A DNA stretch of 64,000 bases, taken from contig JAHLKC010000024.1 of assembly GCA_025449115.1 (NCBI GenBank), positions 248,001-312,000 on the forward strand, written 5' to 3'. This DNA is from Chytridium lagenaria (lineage: Eukaryota; Chytridiomycota; Chytridiomycetes; Chytridiales; Chytridiaceae). How positions within the stretch are numbered: position 1 is the first letter of the stretch; the number at the start of each line of letters is the position of its first letter. The position numbers were made by a program, and so were the translations under genes. Positions 1-12,933 of the stretch are shown in pieces. Below the pieces are notes generated by a model. That model ran no database searches and was not told where the DNA came from. It saw only the letters and a program-made list of their open reading frames with translations.

Positions 1-70
1 GGCGGATGATTCAAATACCACGATCACACTTTTAATACGCGAAAACGAAATGGATGCGGTGGTTTTGTAG

Positions 71-1819
<1,749 letters not shown>

Positions 1820-3890
1820 ACCTCATCGTAGTTTTTAGGATATTCTGGTGATTTGTATCACGATCTGATCCGCGTACTCGTGTTATGAGGAACGGTTTTA
1901 TAAAACGAAAGCTATCTTTGACTCCCTGTTCATTGTCCATGCCCCCTTTATTTTATTTGACATTTTCTCTTTGTCTCTTTGTTTTTTCTGGTTTGCTGTT
2001 TGGGCGCCATAGATGTGAGGGTTTTTTTGCCTCATCACGCATTGTTGTTTTTTTTTTTCGTTACTTGGTTTTCATTCTTTATAAAGTACCTTTCCATCCT
2101 GGTCTCAGAAATATCATATTTTGCATGATTGTTGTCGATGTATGGAGCTCTTATTGTTATTAACCGCTGTAAATACTTGACGTCGCATGAGGAGCAATGG
2201 GACGGAGTAAACATTACAACCGAAGCCTGGCAGCCTGGGACGGAGGAAGCTGTTGTCATTCTTAGAGTAGATTCGTCATCTCACACAGTATGAGCAATAA
2301 ATACCATACCTCCCCACCAGCGGCAGCTTCCCCACACTGGTATCTTTTTAAAAAATTTCATTGTCAAGACTTTTTGAAGGGAAAATGTGGGGAAGGGTGC
2401 GGGAAAGGGTGGTTTTTGAGACATGCAGTGAAGAAATTAAGGTTTAGAGCTTATTCGACGATGGTTTAGCTCACAGGAGTTATGGTGCTGAGAACATTGG
2501 GATGCTTGTTGGGTGATGACTGATGAGAGAGAATGAGAGTAAGTATGTAAAACTATTGCACGAGAACTTAAAATCTGGTATGGCTTACTGGAAGGTGGGG
2601 AATGGGTGGGCTGCTGGCATTAGGGAAAGAGTATTAAGTGATGCCTCGGCCCTCTTAGTGTGATATTAAACGAGGGATTAATTCTTTTAAATTTGTTGGA
2701 TAGTGATGGCGGATGCCGAAAACGTCTAGATGGAGGAGTGGTTCGATGTGATGATGCCAATTCAAACGGTGTGTCGAGTCATGGAGAAGATGCCTTTGCC
2801 TTCATGGATTTCAATCTTCTGAATGGTGATGATGGCATGATGACTGCATCAGTGATGTTGAGTAGATGACGGTTTAGACCACACATGATCAGCAAATGTT
2901 TCAGGAATTAAAAAGGGTGGAAAGCAGGAATGCAAGATGGACAAAAGAGAGACGTTAGATTTGAGGTTGACTGATGTGAGCAGTATTTTACTTGCGGCAA
3001 ATCACACAACTTAGAAAAGCTCTACATGAGTGTATTATATATTCGAAATATCAAACTCTGTACTGGCCGGAAAAAGGCGTCCCAGATCTTTTTTCGTCTT
3101 CATCACTTCTTTTCAACACCCAGTCTCTGGACAGACGCGGGACGAAACAACCTTGAAGCGACCAATAAAATCTACATTTGAATGCCCAAACTTGGCTCCA
3201 AGTCAATTATTCTCCTCCACTCCACTGTTCCTCACCAGAAGACCACCGACCAAAAGCGTCATGATGAATAAATCAGAAATAAAAATATTGCGGTTTTCCG
3301 CACAACTAGCAAACAGACCAGGAACTTACTATTTATTACTGGAGTATTATCACAAGGGCTCAGAAGCGACTTTGGAGTTGATTGACCCACAACTTGCACG
3401 AGAGCGCATCCGACCGGCCTGTAACGTATCAATGATGTGATTTGACTATAAAGGTACCTACCTGGGTAGTTAATGATAATGAACTACGGCATGCATCCGC
3501 ACATATAGCCAGGTATGGAAAGAGCACAAGATGATCATCCATAATATTCTTCTTTTTAATGATGAAGCCTTTTTTCTGATTGTAATAAATAATAAATAAA
3601 TATTTAATATAAATAATTTATTCATATTTTTTAAGGTTTTGGTTCAACTCTCCCCATTTATAGAATGACCACACTTTGTTACTGTGTACCATAAACGTGG
3701 ACTTTCCTTTTATGGAATAACGACGTGGTAAAGCGCCATCATCCATCATCCATCTCCCATGTATTAATCAATTAATATTTATATTGTTATATTTATGCTT
3801 GGCTTTGGTTTTGGTTTGGAGGTCCGCCCTTTTTCAATAACTTTAATCTAAACCATCCCATCTCCATGTAAATAATAATAAACAAAAGGT
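1820..3890. other. Intergenic region without a recognisable gene
   Basis: Only short open frames occur here, with no conserved motif, splice-linked exons or RNA structure that I recognise. A stretch at about 3570-3640 is very A+T-rich. The 3' end of the cytidylyltransferase transcript presumably ends shortly after 1819. Confidence 0.6.
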
Positions 3891-3904
3891 GTATGAGAAA
3901 AAAA

Positions 3905-3914
3905 GTATAAAAAC
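3905..3914 (+). promoter_or_regulatory. TATA box of fungalysin 1
   Basis: The sequence gtataaaaac lies about 165 bp before the ATG at 4077. It is followed by a pyrimidine-rich leader with a CACACT repeat (about 3946-3970). The other two fungalysin genes have the same element at a similar distance, which supports the call. Confidence 0.65.
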
Positions 3915-4076
3915 CAAGAGGCCTCTCCAACTCCCTCCTCTTCCTCACACACTCACACACTCACACACTCCTCCTTTCCTTCTGTCGTCCTTTCGCAGGC
4001 CCGAATCGACCACAAAAGCGTCCATACAGCTAGTTAAACCTCATAACAACTACACACACTCTCTCTATACTCAGAA

Positions 4077-6339
4077 ATGCTTGCCATCGCTGCTCTCCTC
4101 GCCTTCGCCGCCGTCGCTAGGGCCATCCCAGCACCCGCTGCCATTCCCTCCCTCCCTGGCTTCAATGCCGTTGACAAGGTGTTTGGTGAAGTCCTTGACG
4201 CCCCTGCTTCCTTTGGCGCTTCATCCCCTGTCGATATCGCCAAGGCCTACATCGCTGACAAGACTCAGGCTGATATCAACAACCTCATTGTGACCTCGAG
4301 GTAAGATCTTGCAAAGACTATGTTCTTTCTTTTGTTTATATATCTTTCAGTTCTGTACTCGTTTGTCCACGCCTCTAGGAGGTCACACAAGCTTTATTTT
4401 TTGATCTCCGACCGTTATCTTTTCAAACTCTAAATTTTTTGGTTTCCTCACACAGCGTCTTGAGCTCCAACGGTCTCCTCTCTGTCCACATTGCTCAGGC
4501 CGTGGACGGCGTCCCCGTCGCCAACTTTGTGTCCAACGTTAACCTTGATTCCGCCACTGGCGAAATCTTGTCTGCTGGTTACCCCAGCGCCCCGCAGCCC
4601 TCCGTTGAACTCAGCAGGCGTGGCATTGACATCTCCGCTTCTGACGCTATTGCCTCCGCCGCTAAGGCTCTCGGCTACTCCACTTCTGGCCTCTCTGCGG
4701 CCCTTGTCCCCCAACGCGGATGGTTCTAGATTCGCTGGAGCTCCCTTTGCGCTTGAGGAGATCAGGGTTGCCCCAAAGCTACTACGTCTCTCCTTCTGGA
4801 AAGCTCGTCAAGACCTGGGATCTTCAGGTCCACCATGATAACGGTTGGAACAATATCTTCGTTGATGCCGAGAGTGGTGAGGTCGTTGGATCGGCAGGTA
4901 CGTGGCGGAGCATCAATCATTCTTTAATCTGAATGCTTATCAACTTTATTTAGATTGGGTTTCCGATGGAGGTAGACCTACCCCGACCCCATCGCCGTCC
5001 CCATCCCCCTCGCCGAGGCCGAGCCCTTCGCCTTCTCCGATACCTAGTCCTGCACCTTCACCTGCACCGTCGCCATCGCCATCGCCATTACCCCCTCCGG
5101 TCTCTACCTCAACAACAGTTGCTCCCCCCACCGCCACTCAGGTGATCTACGCCGTCCCGTTGACAGAGGATTCCCTCGGCGACGGTGGCAAGTTGCTCCC
5201 ATTGAGTCCAAAGGCCAATGCTAGTCCCAACGGCTGGTTGAACGCTCCCCTTGCTTCTGGCGAGTTTGAGACCTCTGGAAACAACGTCCGCGCTGCTAAA
5301 TCCGGCGTCACCGCCAAATCCCGCAACCGCAACTTTGACGTTGTCTATGACGTTGCTGCCGAGCCCACTACCCCCAACAACGTCATTGCTGCCACTCAGA
5401 ACACCTTTTACATTACCAACATGTACCACGACCTTCTCTACAACTACGGGTTCGATGAGGCTGCTGCAAACTTCCAGTCCAACAACTTTGGAAAGGTGAG
5501 ATCTTCTTCCCTAGTTCAACTACTCTGGTAACTTTGCTTGAGAACTTTACTCATTCTCTTTTTTTTCATAGGGTGGCCGCGGTGGTGATAGCATCACTGC
5601 GAACGTCCAAGCCTCGGGCACTAACAACGCCAACTTTGCAACCCCTCCTGATGGTCAAGCCGGTACCATGAACATGTACGTGTTCACCTACTCCACTCCC
5701 AACCGTGACTCCGACCTTGACAACGGTGTCCTTGTCCACGAGCTCACCCACGGTCTCTCCAACCGTCTCACTGGTGGAACCGGTAACGGCAACTGTCTCC
5801 AGACCAACGAGGCCCGTGGTATGGGTGAAGGATGGTCCGACACGGTTGCTTGGTGGAACTCGATGAAGTCGGACATGACCAAGGACACTGACCGTGCTAC
5901 GGGTGCCTACGTCCTCAACAACCCCAACGGAATCCGTACCTTCAAGTACTCCACCTCCTTGACCACCAACCAACACAAGTACTCCTCCCTCAAGACCATT
6001 ACCGCCGTTCACCAAATCGGTAACGTTTGGTCCACCTTCCTTTACGAAGTCTACTGGGAGATGTTGGCCGCCTCTGAGGTCAAGTTCAGTGAAGACAGAT
6101 TCGACGCTGCCTCTCCCGCTGGTAACGTTCGTTTCCTCAAGAACTTTGTCGACGGTCTCAAGCTCCAACCTTGCAACCCTACCTTGATCACCGCTCGTGA
6201 CGCCATCATCCTTGCCGACAAGAGAAACAACGGCGGAAAGTACGTTTGTGCTATCTGGAGGGGTTTCGCCAAGCGTGGTCTTGGAGCTGGAGCTACTCCT
6301 GGAAAGGATGACAGCTTTGCTCTTGGTGATGGCTGCTAA
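4077..6339 (+). CDS. Fungalysin (peptidase family M36), secreted zinc metalloprotease, copy 1
   Basis: This is a secreted zinc endopeptidase precursor. The ATG at 4077 opens a hydrophobic signal peptide (MLAIAALLAFAAVARA). A PepSY/FTP-type propeptide follows, then a Ser-Pro/Thr-Pro linker (about 4978-5095), then the M36 catalytic domain. The zinc and catalytic motif HELTH is at 5737-5751 and the third-ligand segment GMGEGWSDTVAW begins at about 5818. I place exons at 4077-4300, 4456-4897, 4954-5495 and 5572-6339 (TAA), giving roughly 640 residues, the usual size for the family. Two +1 shifts break exon 2, at the C5 run 4708-4712 and the A3 run 4775-4777; between and after them the propeptide still aligns with copies 2 and 3. 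Codons are strongly C-ending, unlike the cyclase genes, which suggests high expression. Chytrids often carry many M36 genes used on protein-rich substrates. Confidence 0.93.
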
Positions 6340-6719
6340 ACTCTTTTCTATTCCTTCTCTATACCTTACTTTTTTCTTCGGAAGACCTCTATTTTTTTTT
6401 CTCTTTAAATCCTACTTCCACTTACCGAAAACCTCATATGAAAAGCCACCCCTTTCGCGATGCAGCATTCAACCTAGATTCTAAATCTTACCCCTTATCC
6501 CATGTGTGTTTCACCCCTTACTCAACTTAATTGATTCGCTTGACGCGCTTTAGTGTGCGTGCAACTCGATAGTTGTTATCAAAGGGAGTGCTGAAGAACC
6601 TCTAAATGTGTTTTATACGAAAATAAAAAATTAAAAAGATATCGTCTTTGCTCATTATCTAAAATTCAACACTTTCATGATCTACTGATCCGCATCAAAT
6701 TTAGATGCTATATATTCCT
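6340..6719. other. Short intergenic region between convergent genes
   Basis: This holds the 3' ends of fungalysin 1 (+) and cyclase A (-). It includes an A-rich stretch (about 6620-6640) that could carry polyadenylation signals. I see no gene in it. Confidence 0.5.
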
Positions 6720-9700
6720 TTATTGCTCTGCATATTTCATCTCATTTGAAACCCACTTTATCATCACCCATAACCCCATTTCCTCAAACATTTCAATGGC
6801 GCGTTTTCTGTTAACTCGCACTTCACTTTCGTCCCGCGAAGAAAGCGCGATAATGGCGCAACAGCAAGCCCCAACAAAACACTTATCCCCACCCATATGA
6901 ATATCGTCTTTAAATTCCGGCAATGCAAGAAGCCTCCGCACTTGTTTTACAATCTTGCTCGGAGCTCCCATCAGATGATATGTCGAGGTAAGCGCTAGAA
7001 GCGACCCAAATTTAACCAGCCACCCATACCTTGACATGACTTTTACTTCCTTCCGGAATTTAGATAGAAGGACTATCAGCCGTTTGACAGCATCTGCATT
7101 CAACGGGAGCCCCGCGTTGCAAAGTCCCACGGTTGGGATACATACTGACAAGGCTGCGATGGTGGGTGTGTGATGACTCGCCGACACACCAACCTCGATT
7201 ACTTCTAAAAGAGCATTGGCAGATGCCTCCAACAACACGTTTCCAGGGCTGCCCCGTAAGATGAGAAGGAACAAGTCGTTCACTTTGATGCTACTCCCAC
7301 AACGTAAAATGGTTAAGATGGGAACGAGGTGTTGAACTTCTTTCTGCCGCGTGTTAAACTTTTCCAGGCTCTCAACGTCGTTCTTTAAAAAGCAATCGAT
7401 TTGATATACACCTGTGATGGCACAGTACCAGAAAATATCGATACTTTTCATCTCTGCGGCCCATTCATCTGTCAGTCTCGGCTTCAAGTACTTCAGGTCG
7501 CCGTTGTATATAGAAAAGATACCGTAGAAATCTAGCGCTTTATAATATTGGAACTTGACTCTCCGCTCCATCCAGTATTCTTCATACTCCCGCACTGCCT
7601 CCAATGAACGACGGGTGGTGCCAAAGTAAAGAAACATGAGGGTGTAATATATATGAAACAGCGATTTGATGGTTGAATCGCAACGTGGTTGAAGCGTCCG
7701 ACATTGCTTCATCATTACCCAAGAGAGCTTACACGCAACCGACCCACCGTGTAACGCACAAATCCAAGACGAATAAAAAAGGATCTTGAAAAGAAAGCTT
7801 GGATCAGTCTCAGAAGTCACGTAGGCTTGCGAAAGACTCCACAAGACCACAAGAACAGTATGTAACTTGTTCAAAGAGGCATACGATATTATCAGGATGA
7901 ATGTGTCAAGAGCGATGCTGATGATTGGAAACCAATCCGGTTGAAGTTCCTTGGGTGACTTTGTTGATACTCGAATATTGCTCCGTCCGTTGTTGGACTT
8001 GATCCAATGTTTTACAGTTCTCCTAAAGAGCCGCAATATTCTTTTCTTGATCGCTTTCGGATGCGTCGGCCAATCTAACCCCGCAAAGTCTATGCATTTC
8101 ACTGCTGCGTCCAGCGCTCCAGGAAAATCCCTTAAATTCGCCTTTGTCATCGCCAAGTTTGCCAAGATTCTACAGTGGAACAAGGGCTCCAAAAGGTATC
8201 GATCTTTACTCTCCAATGACGCTTGAAGATTGACGCTATTATCGCTAATATAGTCACTAACGCTTTGTAAACTTTTCCGTGCCTCAAGTAAAAGAAAAAT
8301 TTTGAATGCAATGAAACCTAATGTGATCGGATTTCGTCAATATAATGAAAAAAAGATTTTGATGTACAACTACTCACCCCAGTTCGGAAACACGTTCAAG
8401 AATTCGTGCGGCATTTCGCGTTCGCCAATAATGATAACATACTGTTGGTAGAACTTGAATTCTTTTACCTGGGTTCGATGTAATAAATCTATCCAAATGT
8501 TCTGCAATAAGTAAGTGAAGCTCCTCGCGCTCAGCAAATGAAACGCTTTGATATATGGCGTTCATAATAGTAATGTGACGAAAATAATAAACTAGAGCGA
8601 GCGTCATTCGATTGAAATCTAGTTAATCAGATCATACCTTCAGAACCACTATCGGCAAAAGCACCCTCACAAGGTCGTAAAAAGTCAAATTGATCATGGA
8701 TAGCGATCAGTGAGCGAATGTCGTCTGCTTGAACGTTTTCAGCGTCCAAAAGAAGGCTCAACTCGTGAAGGTCCACATATTGTCCTAAGATAGAAGCATA
8801 TCGAAGTATGTGTTGATACTCTGTATGAAGTCTATCGCCGTAATCCCAATGAGTGGGAGAAACAATTAAAACATTGAAATATGAGCAATTGAACTACAAT
8901 TATAGATCCGAATTTTATAAGATACCTATCAAATTGGGACATGATAACAGCCTCAACGGATCTTGATACAATCATTTGCAATGCTTCGTAGTTTTTTCCG
9001 CACAGTTGTCCATTTTTATCTACGACAACTACCTCGTCAAAGTGCTCAAGAAGATATCTCAGCAGAGACTCCGTTTGAAGCAAATTTCCATGTGTTTGCT
9101 GGTAAATATCTACAAGCGATGATCAAATTAAGATGTTGAATGTTTAAAAAAGGCGAAGCAAAGTGAGTACCATTAAGTAGCTTGGATTCGACTGATTTGG
9201 CATTCATATATTGAGCCTTGACGTTATTCAGCATTCAAAATCTCATGTAACTTCTCACCAGAATAATGCTCAAATCCTCAAGGCTCATTCCAACAAGAGG
9301 GAGATGATGGACGAATGTCGATGCTAAGAATCGATGCAGAAAACTTCCACTTTCAACATTTTTGATCGGTCTTGTGAAAATGGTCATATATACCTATTAA
9401 GTTTTGTTAATCACACGTTTTTCAGAAAACTTCTATATCTAGAATAGAATGTAACTCACGTCTGGATGTTCATCAGCAAGTATGTAAAACACCTCGAGGG
9501 AAGAGAAATCTATCCACTGTATCGTTAAGCATTAGGGAATTTAAAAGTAAATTATATGTGAGCAGACTGCTACACGAATATGATAAGTAAACTTACCTGA
9601 GCATCGTCTAACATAATAGCAACTCTATACTTTACGCAAAGATGTGATATCACCCGAACCAAAGCAAATTTAAGTGCTCTTCGTCTAACTTCATCGTTCA

Positions 9701-12564
9701 TAAATCCGGCTCCATCTTTCCTCGTCCCGTTCACAGAAGCTCTTCCAGATTTGTCATCCTCAGCTTTATATGTAGAGCAAGAGTCACCCTTTATCATAAC
9801 AAGAAGAAGACTTGCAAAGCCTATGTTTTCGTTCGCATCCCGCAAGATACCCTCCATGTCACCTTTATCAAGCCCGAATAAGCTGCTATCAATTACTGAG
9901 GTTCTTCCAGTCGTAACGATTGTTGAAATTGTCAGTGAGCTATCACGAGTGCTTGCACATGCGAGCCTGATTTTAAGAAGCTGCATCAAAATGTCACGAA
10001 CAGCCATGAACGAGCTGACCAAAGGTTAATCGGAATTGATTTTAAATAAACGCTTACTTTAATTGATCCACCTCGCTTCCACGTGCGATGCTGCGTAGAA
10101 CGAAATATGTGAAACGATTTTGCTGTTAGAACTCACAGAGAATACATCAAACCTGTAACAGAATGATTGCAAAGGGATAAAGAGCGGATGCACTCACCAA
10201 GATAAAACAGATAGCTCCTTGTAGAGATTCTGCACGGAGACAAGTAATGTTGTTTTCCCCATTCCGCTTTCACCTTCCACAAGAAAAGTCGACTTTAACA
10301 TCCTCCTTTCCACCCATAGTCTGACACTTTGATTAAGAATCTGCCTCTCTGCTTTGTTTTGAGTCCAAGACTCTGAAAGGTTGGTCGTTTTCGCTGCCAT
10401 AGCAGTAAAGCTGCTTATAGCCCATACGCTGAGAGGGAGCGACTTGCCTTTTATCTGAATAGGAAGTTAGGACAACGTTTACGCATCAGCACATTACTCT
10501 AATCAGACCCAAATTTGACAATGTGAAGGTGCCTTTAACCAATTCTTTCGTCCGGTCATCCAGAAGAATAACACCTTTATCGATTGACAACAATCTTGCT
10601 GCAATATTCACCGTATCCCCCAATAGAGCAGCATCTTTACGGTATTCCCAACCAACCGTCCCAAAAAGAATGTCACCAGTGGTGACGGATATCGAAATTT
10701 TGCTAAGGTCTTCAGCGAGGAGACTTTGAGCGAACCGGGATGCGGCTCGAACAGCAATTAAACCGCATTTCTCGTTCGCAAATGGCTGGATATGGGGATT
10801 AATAAAGGGCCTTATAAGCAGATATGAAATCAAATGCAAGAGGTATGTACCGGAAGCCCAAAGCACGCCAGCATGCTCTGACCCTTATCGTCGACTAGTA
10901 AAATTAGTTTACAGAACAGATTAATTTAATTATAAATAAACTACGCAAATGAAGTACCTGAATATTGTTGAAAAACTCCGTTGAACAGATCCAGCTGTCC
11001 CAAAAGCTTTACAAAAAACATTTGCGCCCGATCCGCATCAAAATCTCCATGAACTTTAACAAACATGATGCTAACCGTTCGATATTCGCTTCGAACCAGT
11101 CCACTCGTCTGCCCCTCAGTCTTTTCTGTTCCAGATGCTCTTTTTCGGAGTATATTAAAATCAGGACCTTTTACCGTATTATCTCCTCCTTTTTTTAACC
11201 CGTCATTTTTCGGCATAACTTCATTAAGTTTGAATAGTAGCGAGCGATTGACAAAGTTTTTGATAAGCTCTGCGACCACCTCAGGTATCATATCCTCACG
11301 ACATACAGACGTGTTTCTCTTCGACGCGTTGACGCTACTGGATCTTCCGACTGCAGAGGTTCTCTCCACCGTATCCTGACGGCTAATTAAGGACTGCTGT
11401 CTCGTTAGGGTCCAACTCGAAAGGTCGTCATTGAGTCGGTACAGATCCTTTTTCCGAAGAATTCGAAAACCGTCGCACGCATCGCGACTGTTGTCATCGG
11501 TCCCCTCAATCTTTATGAGGGAAAAAAGTTCAAGACTTATACCCATTTCACCTGGAGTCCACGCCAAAAATTATGGTATTAGCATTTTTTGCTTTCTACT
11601 TGGCAAAACAATTTTCATACCCGACTTTGCTGGCATCGAGAATAGCGCCCAAACTCGTCAAACAATCTCCATACACTAAATAATCTAATCTTCGCCCTGG
11701 AACCCCCAAAATAACTCTCCCTATCGCTCCTCTCGCAACAGCAATATGAAGCGTCAGTGATGTAAGTTTTTTCAAGCTGTGGTGCGACTTTAGCTAAAGT
11801 AGATTCGCGAAGACTTTCGCGGTGATCATTAGGCAGCGAATATACTTCGTAAGCTTTATCGGCGGTTTGGGAGGCCTTGAGTATTTGCGACCACTGATTT
11901 AGATCAATATCGTGAACTGGGTATCTTTGCAATATTTCTAAGCAGCATGAAAGAGCCCGCATAGAAGTGGAGTCGTCAGTTTCGGAAGGACGAGTTGCCG
12001 AAAAAGTCACCAGAAGAGCGTCACCTGCATAAAAAGATTATGATGTGTTTTGGTTTCCTTATACTTACCAAGAAACTGTGGGAGACATGTAAACAGTTTG
12101 AAAAAACGGCATTGAATAAAACATGGTTAAATGAACGAATTAAATTACCTTGACTATATCTCCTTCATACCGGAAAACAACCTCCGCAATCTTTGCCATG
12201 TATTCGCCGACGGCCGATGTGATAACCTCGCTCGAAAGTTTCCCGAATTTCCTTTCCTTCAAAAAAGGAAGCATGAGTTTGTCGATGGTCTCGTTCGACA
12301 CCCATATAATGAGAAATGCGAGAGTCAACTTACAAGAAAGGAAGCTAACGCACTGTACCCAGCCACATCGATAATTGCCTGTGGAGACCCGTTAACGCGA
12401 TGTTACAGGAAAGATACTAAGAAAAGTTTAAGTACCACTGTCATGGTCTCCTCTTGCACATGTGGTCTCCCTTCTCTAAGATTCGTCAACATGGCCTCCC
12501 TCAGTCTTTCGTCCATCGCCAAATCTCTAACATACTTTGCCACAAAGCCTTGTACAGCACTCAT
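6720..12564 (-). CDS. sAC-like (ADCY10-type) class III nucleotide cyclase with NTPase module, copy A
   Basis: The predicted product would convert ATP (possibly GTP) to a cyclic nucleotide inside the cell. It starts at 12564 (MSAVQGFVAKYV) and ends with TAA at 6720-6722, about 1,585 residues against about 1,610 in human ADCY10. C1 carries IDVAGYSAL (first metal Asp) and K-FLG-DALL (catalytic Lys and second Asp), the FLG coming from a 7-nt exon at 12069-12075. C2 has EYRTVSIMF, DDKGQSML and VNIAARLL (Asn...Arg of the transition-state pair). The NTPase has Walker A GESGMGKT (about residue 610) and Walker B IMLDDAQW. Exons on the minus strand run 12436-12564, 12334-12378, 12149-12256, 12069-12075, 11621-12024, 10958-11551, 10851-10894, 10498-10785, 10198-10454, 10058-10090, 9597-10014, 9460-9516, 9259-9393, 9171-9216, 8926-9109, 8638-8831, 8378-8591 and 6720-8317. 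One-base shifts occur near 11765 and in the A5 run 8297-8301. Confidence 0.9.
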
Positions 12565-12933
12565 GGTGTGTTCAGACTTGCAGCAGAACGTCGACGACGT
12601 TCAACTTTAACACACCCAAAGGCAACTCGTAACCGCACTGCAAATGGTTTCCGGAGCTCGTCTTATGAACAGCAAGAGACTTTGGTACCGAAACAGACGA
12701 TCTTTCAAATGTGCGGATTTTCGCATGGAAATCTCTTTCAGCAGCTGGATGATAGCATTTTGCCCAGACCAAAATGGTTAGTATTGAGTAAACAATGATA
12801 AGGACGAGATGTCATTTGCCCATCAGGTAGATCGCTTATAAACAAGTATTTCAAACACGATCTTGACTCTTTTGAAAATGATATGCCCTCGATTCAAAGG
12901 TAATCAACGTACATGTAGTCATGTTATATATTA
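12565..12933. other. Spacer between cyclases A and B
   Basis: This 369-bp stretch holds the promoter of A and the 3' end of B, which lie head to tail on the minus strand. I see no gene or clear TATA element. Confidence 0.5.

Noticed and set aside
3030..3440. 136-codon open frame upstream of fungalysin 1
   Set aside because: There is no recognisable motif, signal peptide, paralogue or splice partner, and composition resembles the surrounding non-coding DNA.
1820..3890. tRNA or other structured RNA genes in the long spacers
   Set aside because: No cloverleaf-compatible stretch with A and B box motifs was evident by eye; a covariance-model search would be needed to exclude them.
4946..5137. 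Gly/Asp-rich antisense open frames over the fungalysin linkers (also 21233-21901 and 27582-28235)
   Set aside because: They are the reverse strand of Pro/Ser-coding repeats and of C-rich codons; the sense strand carries the conserved M36 protein.
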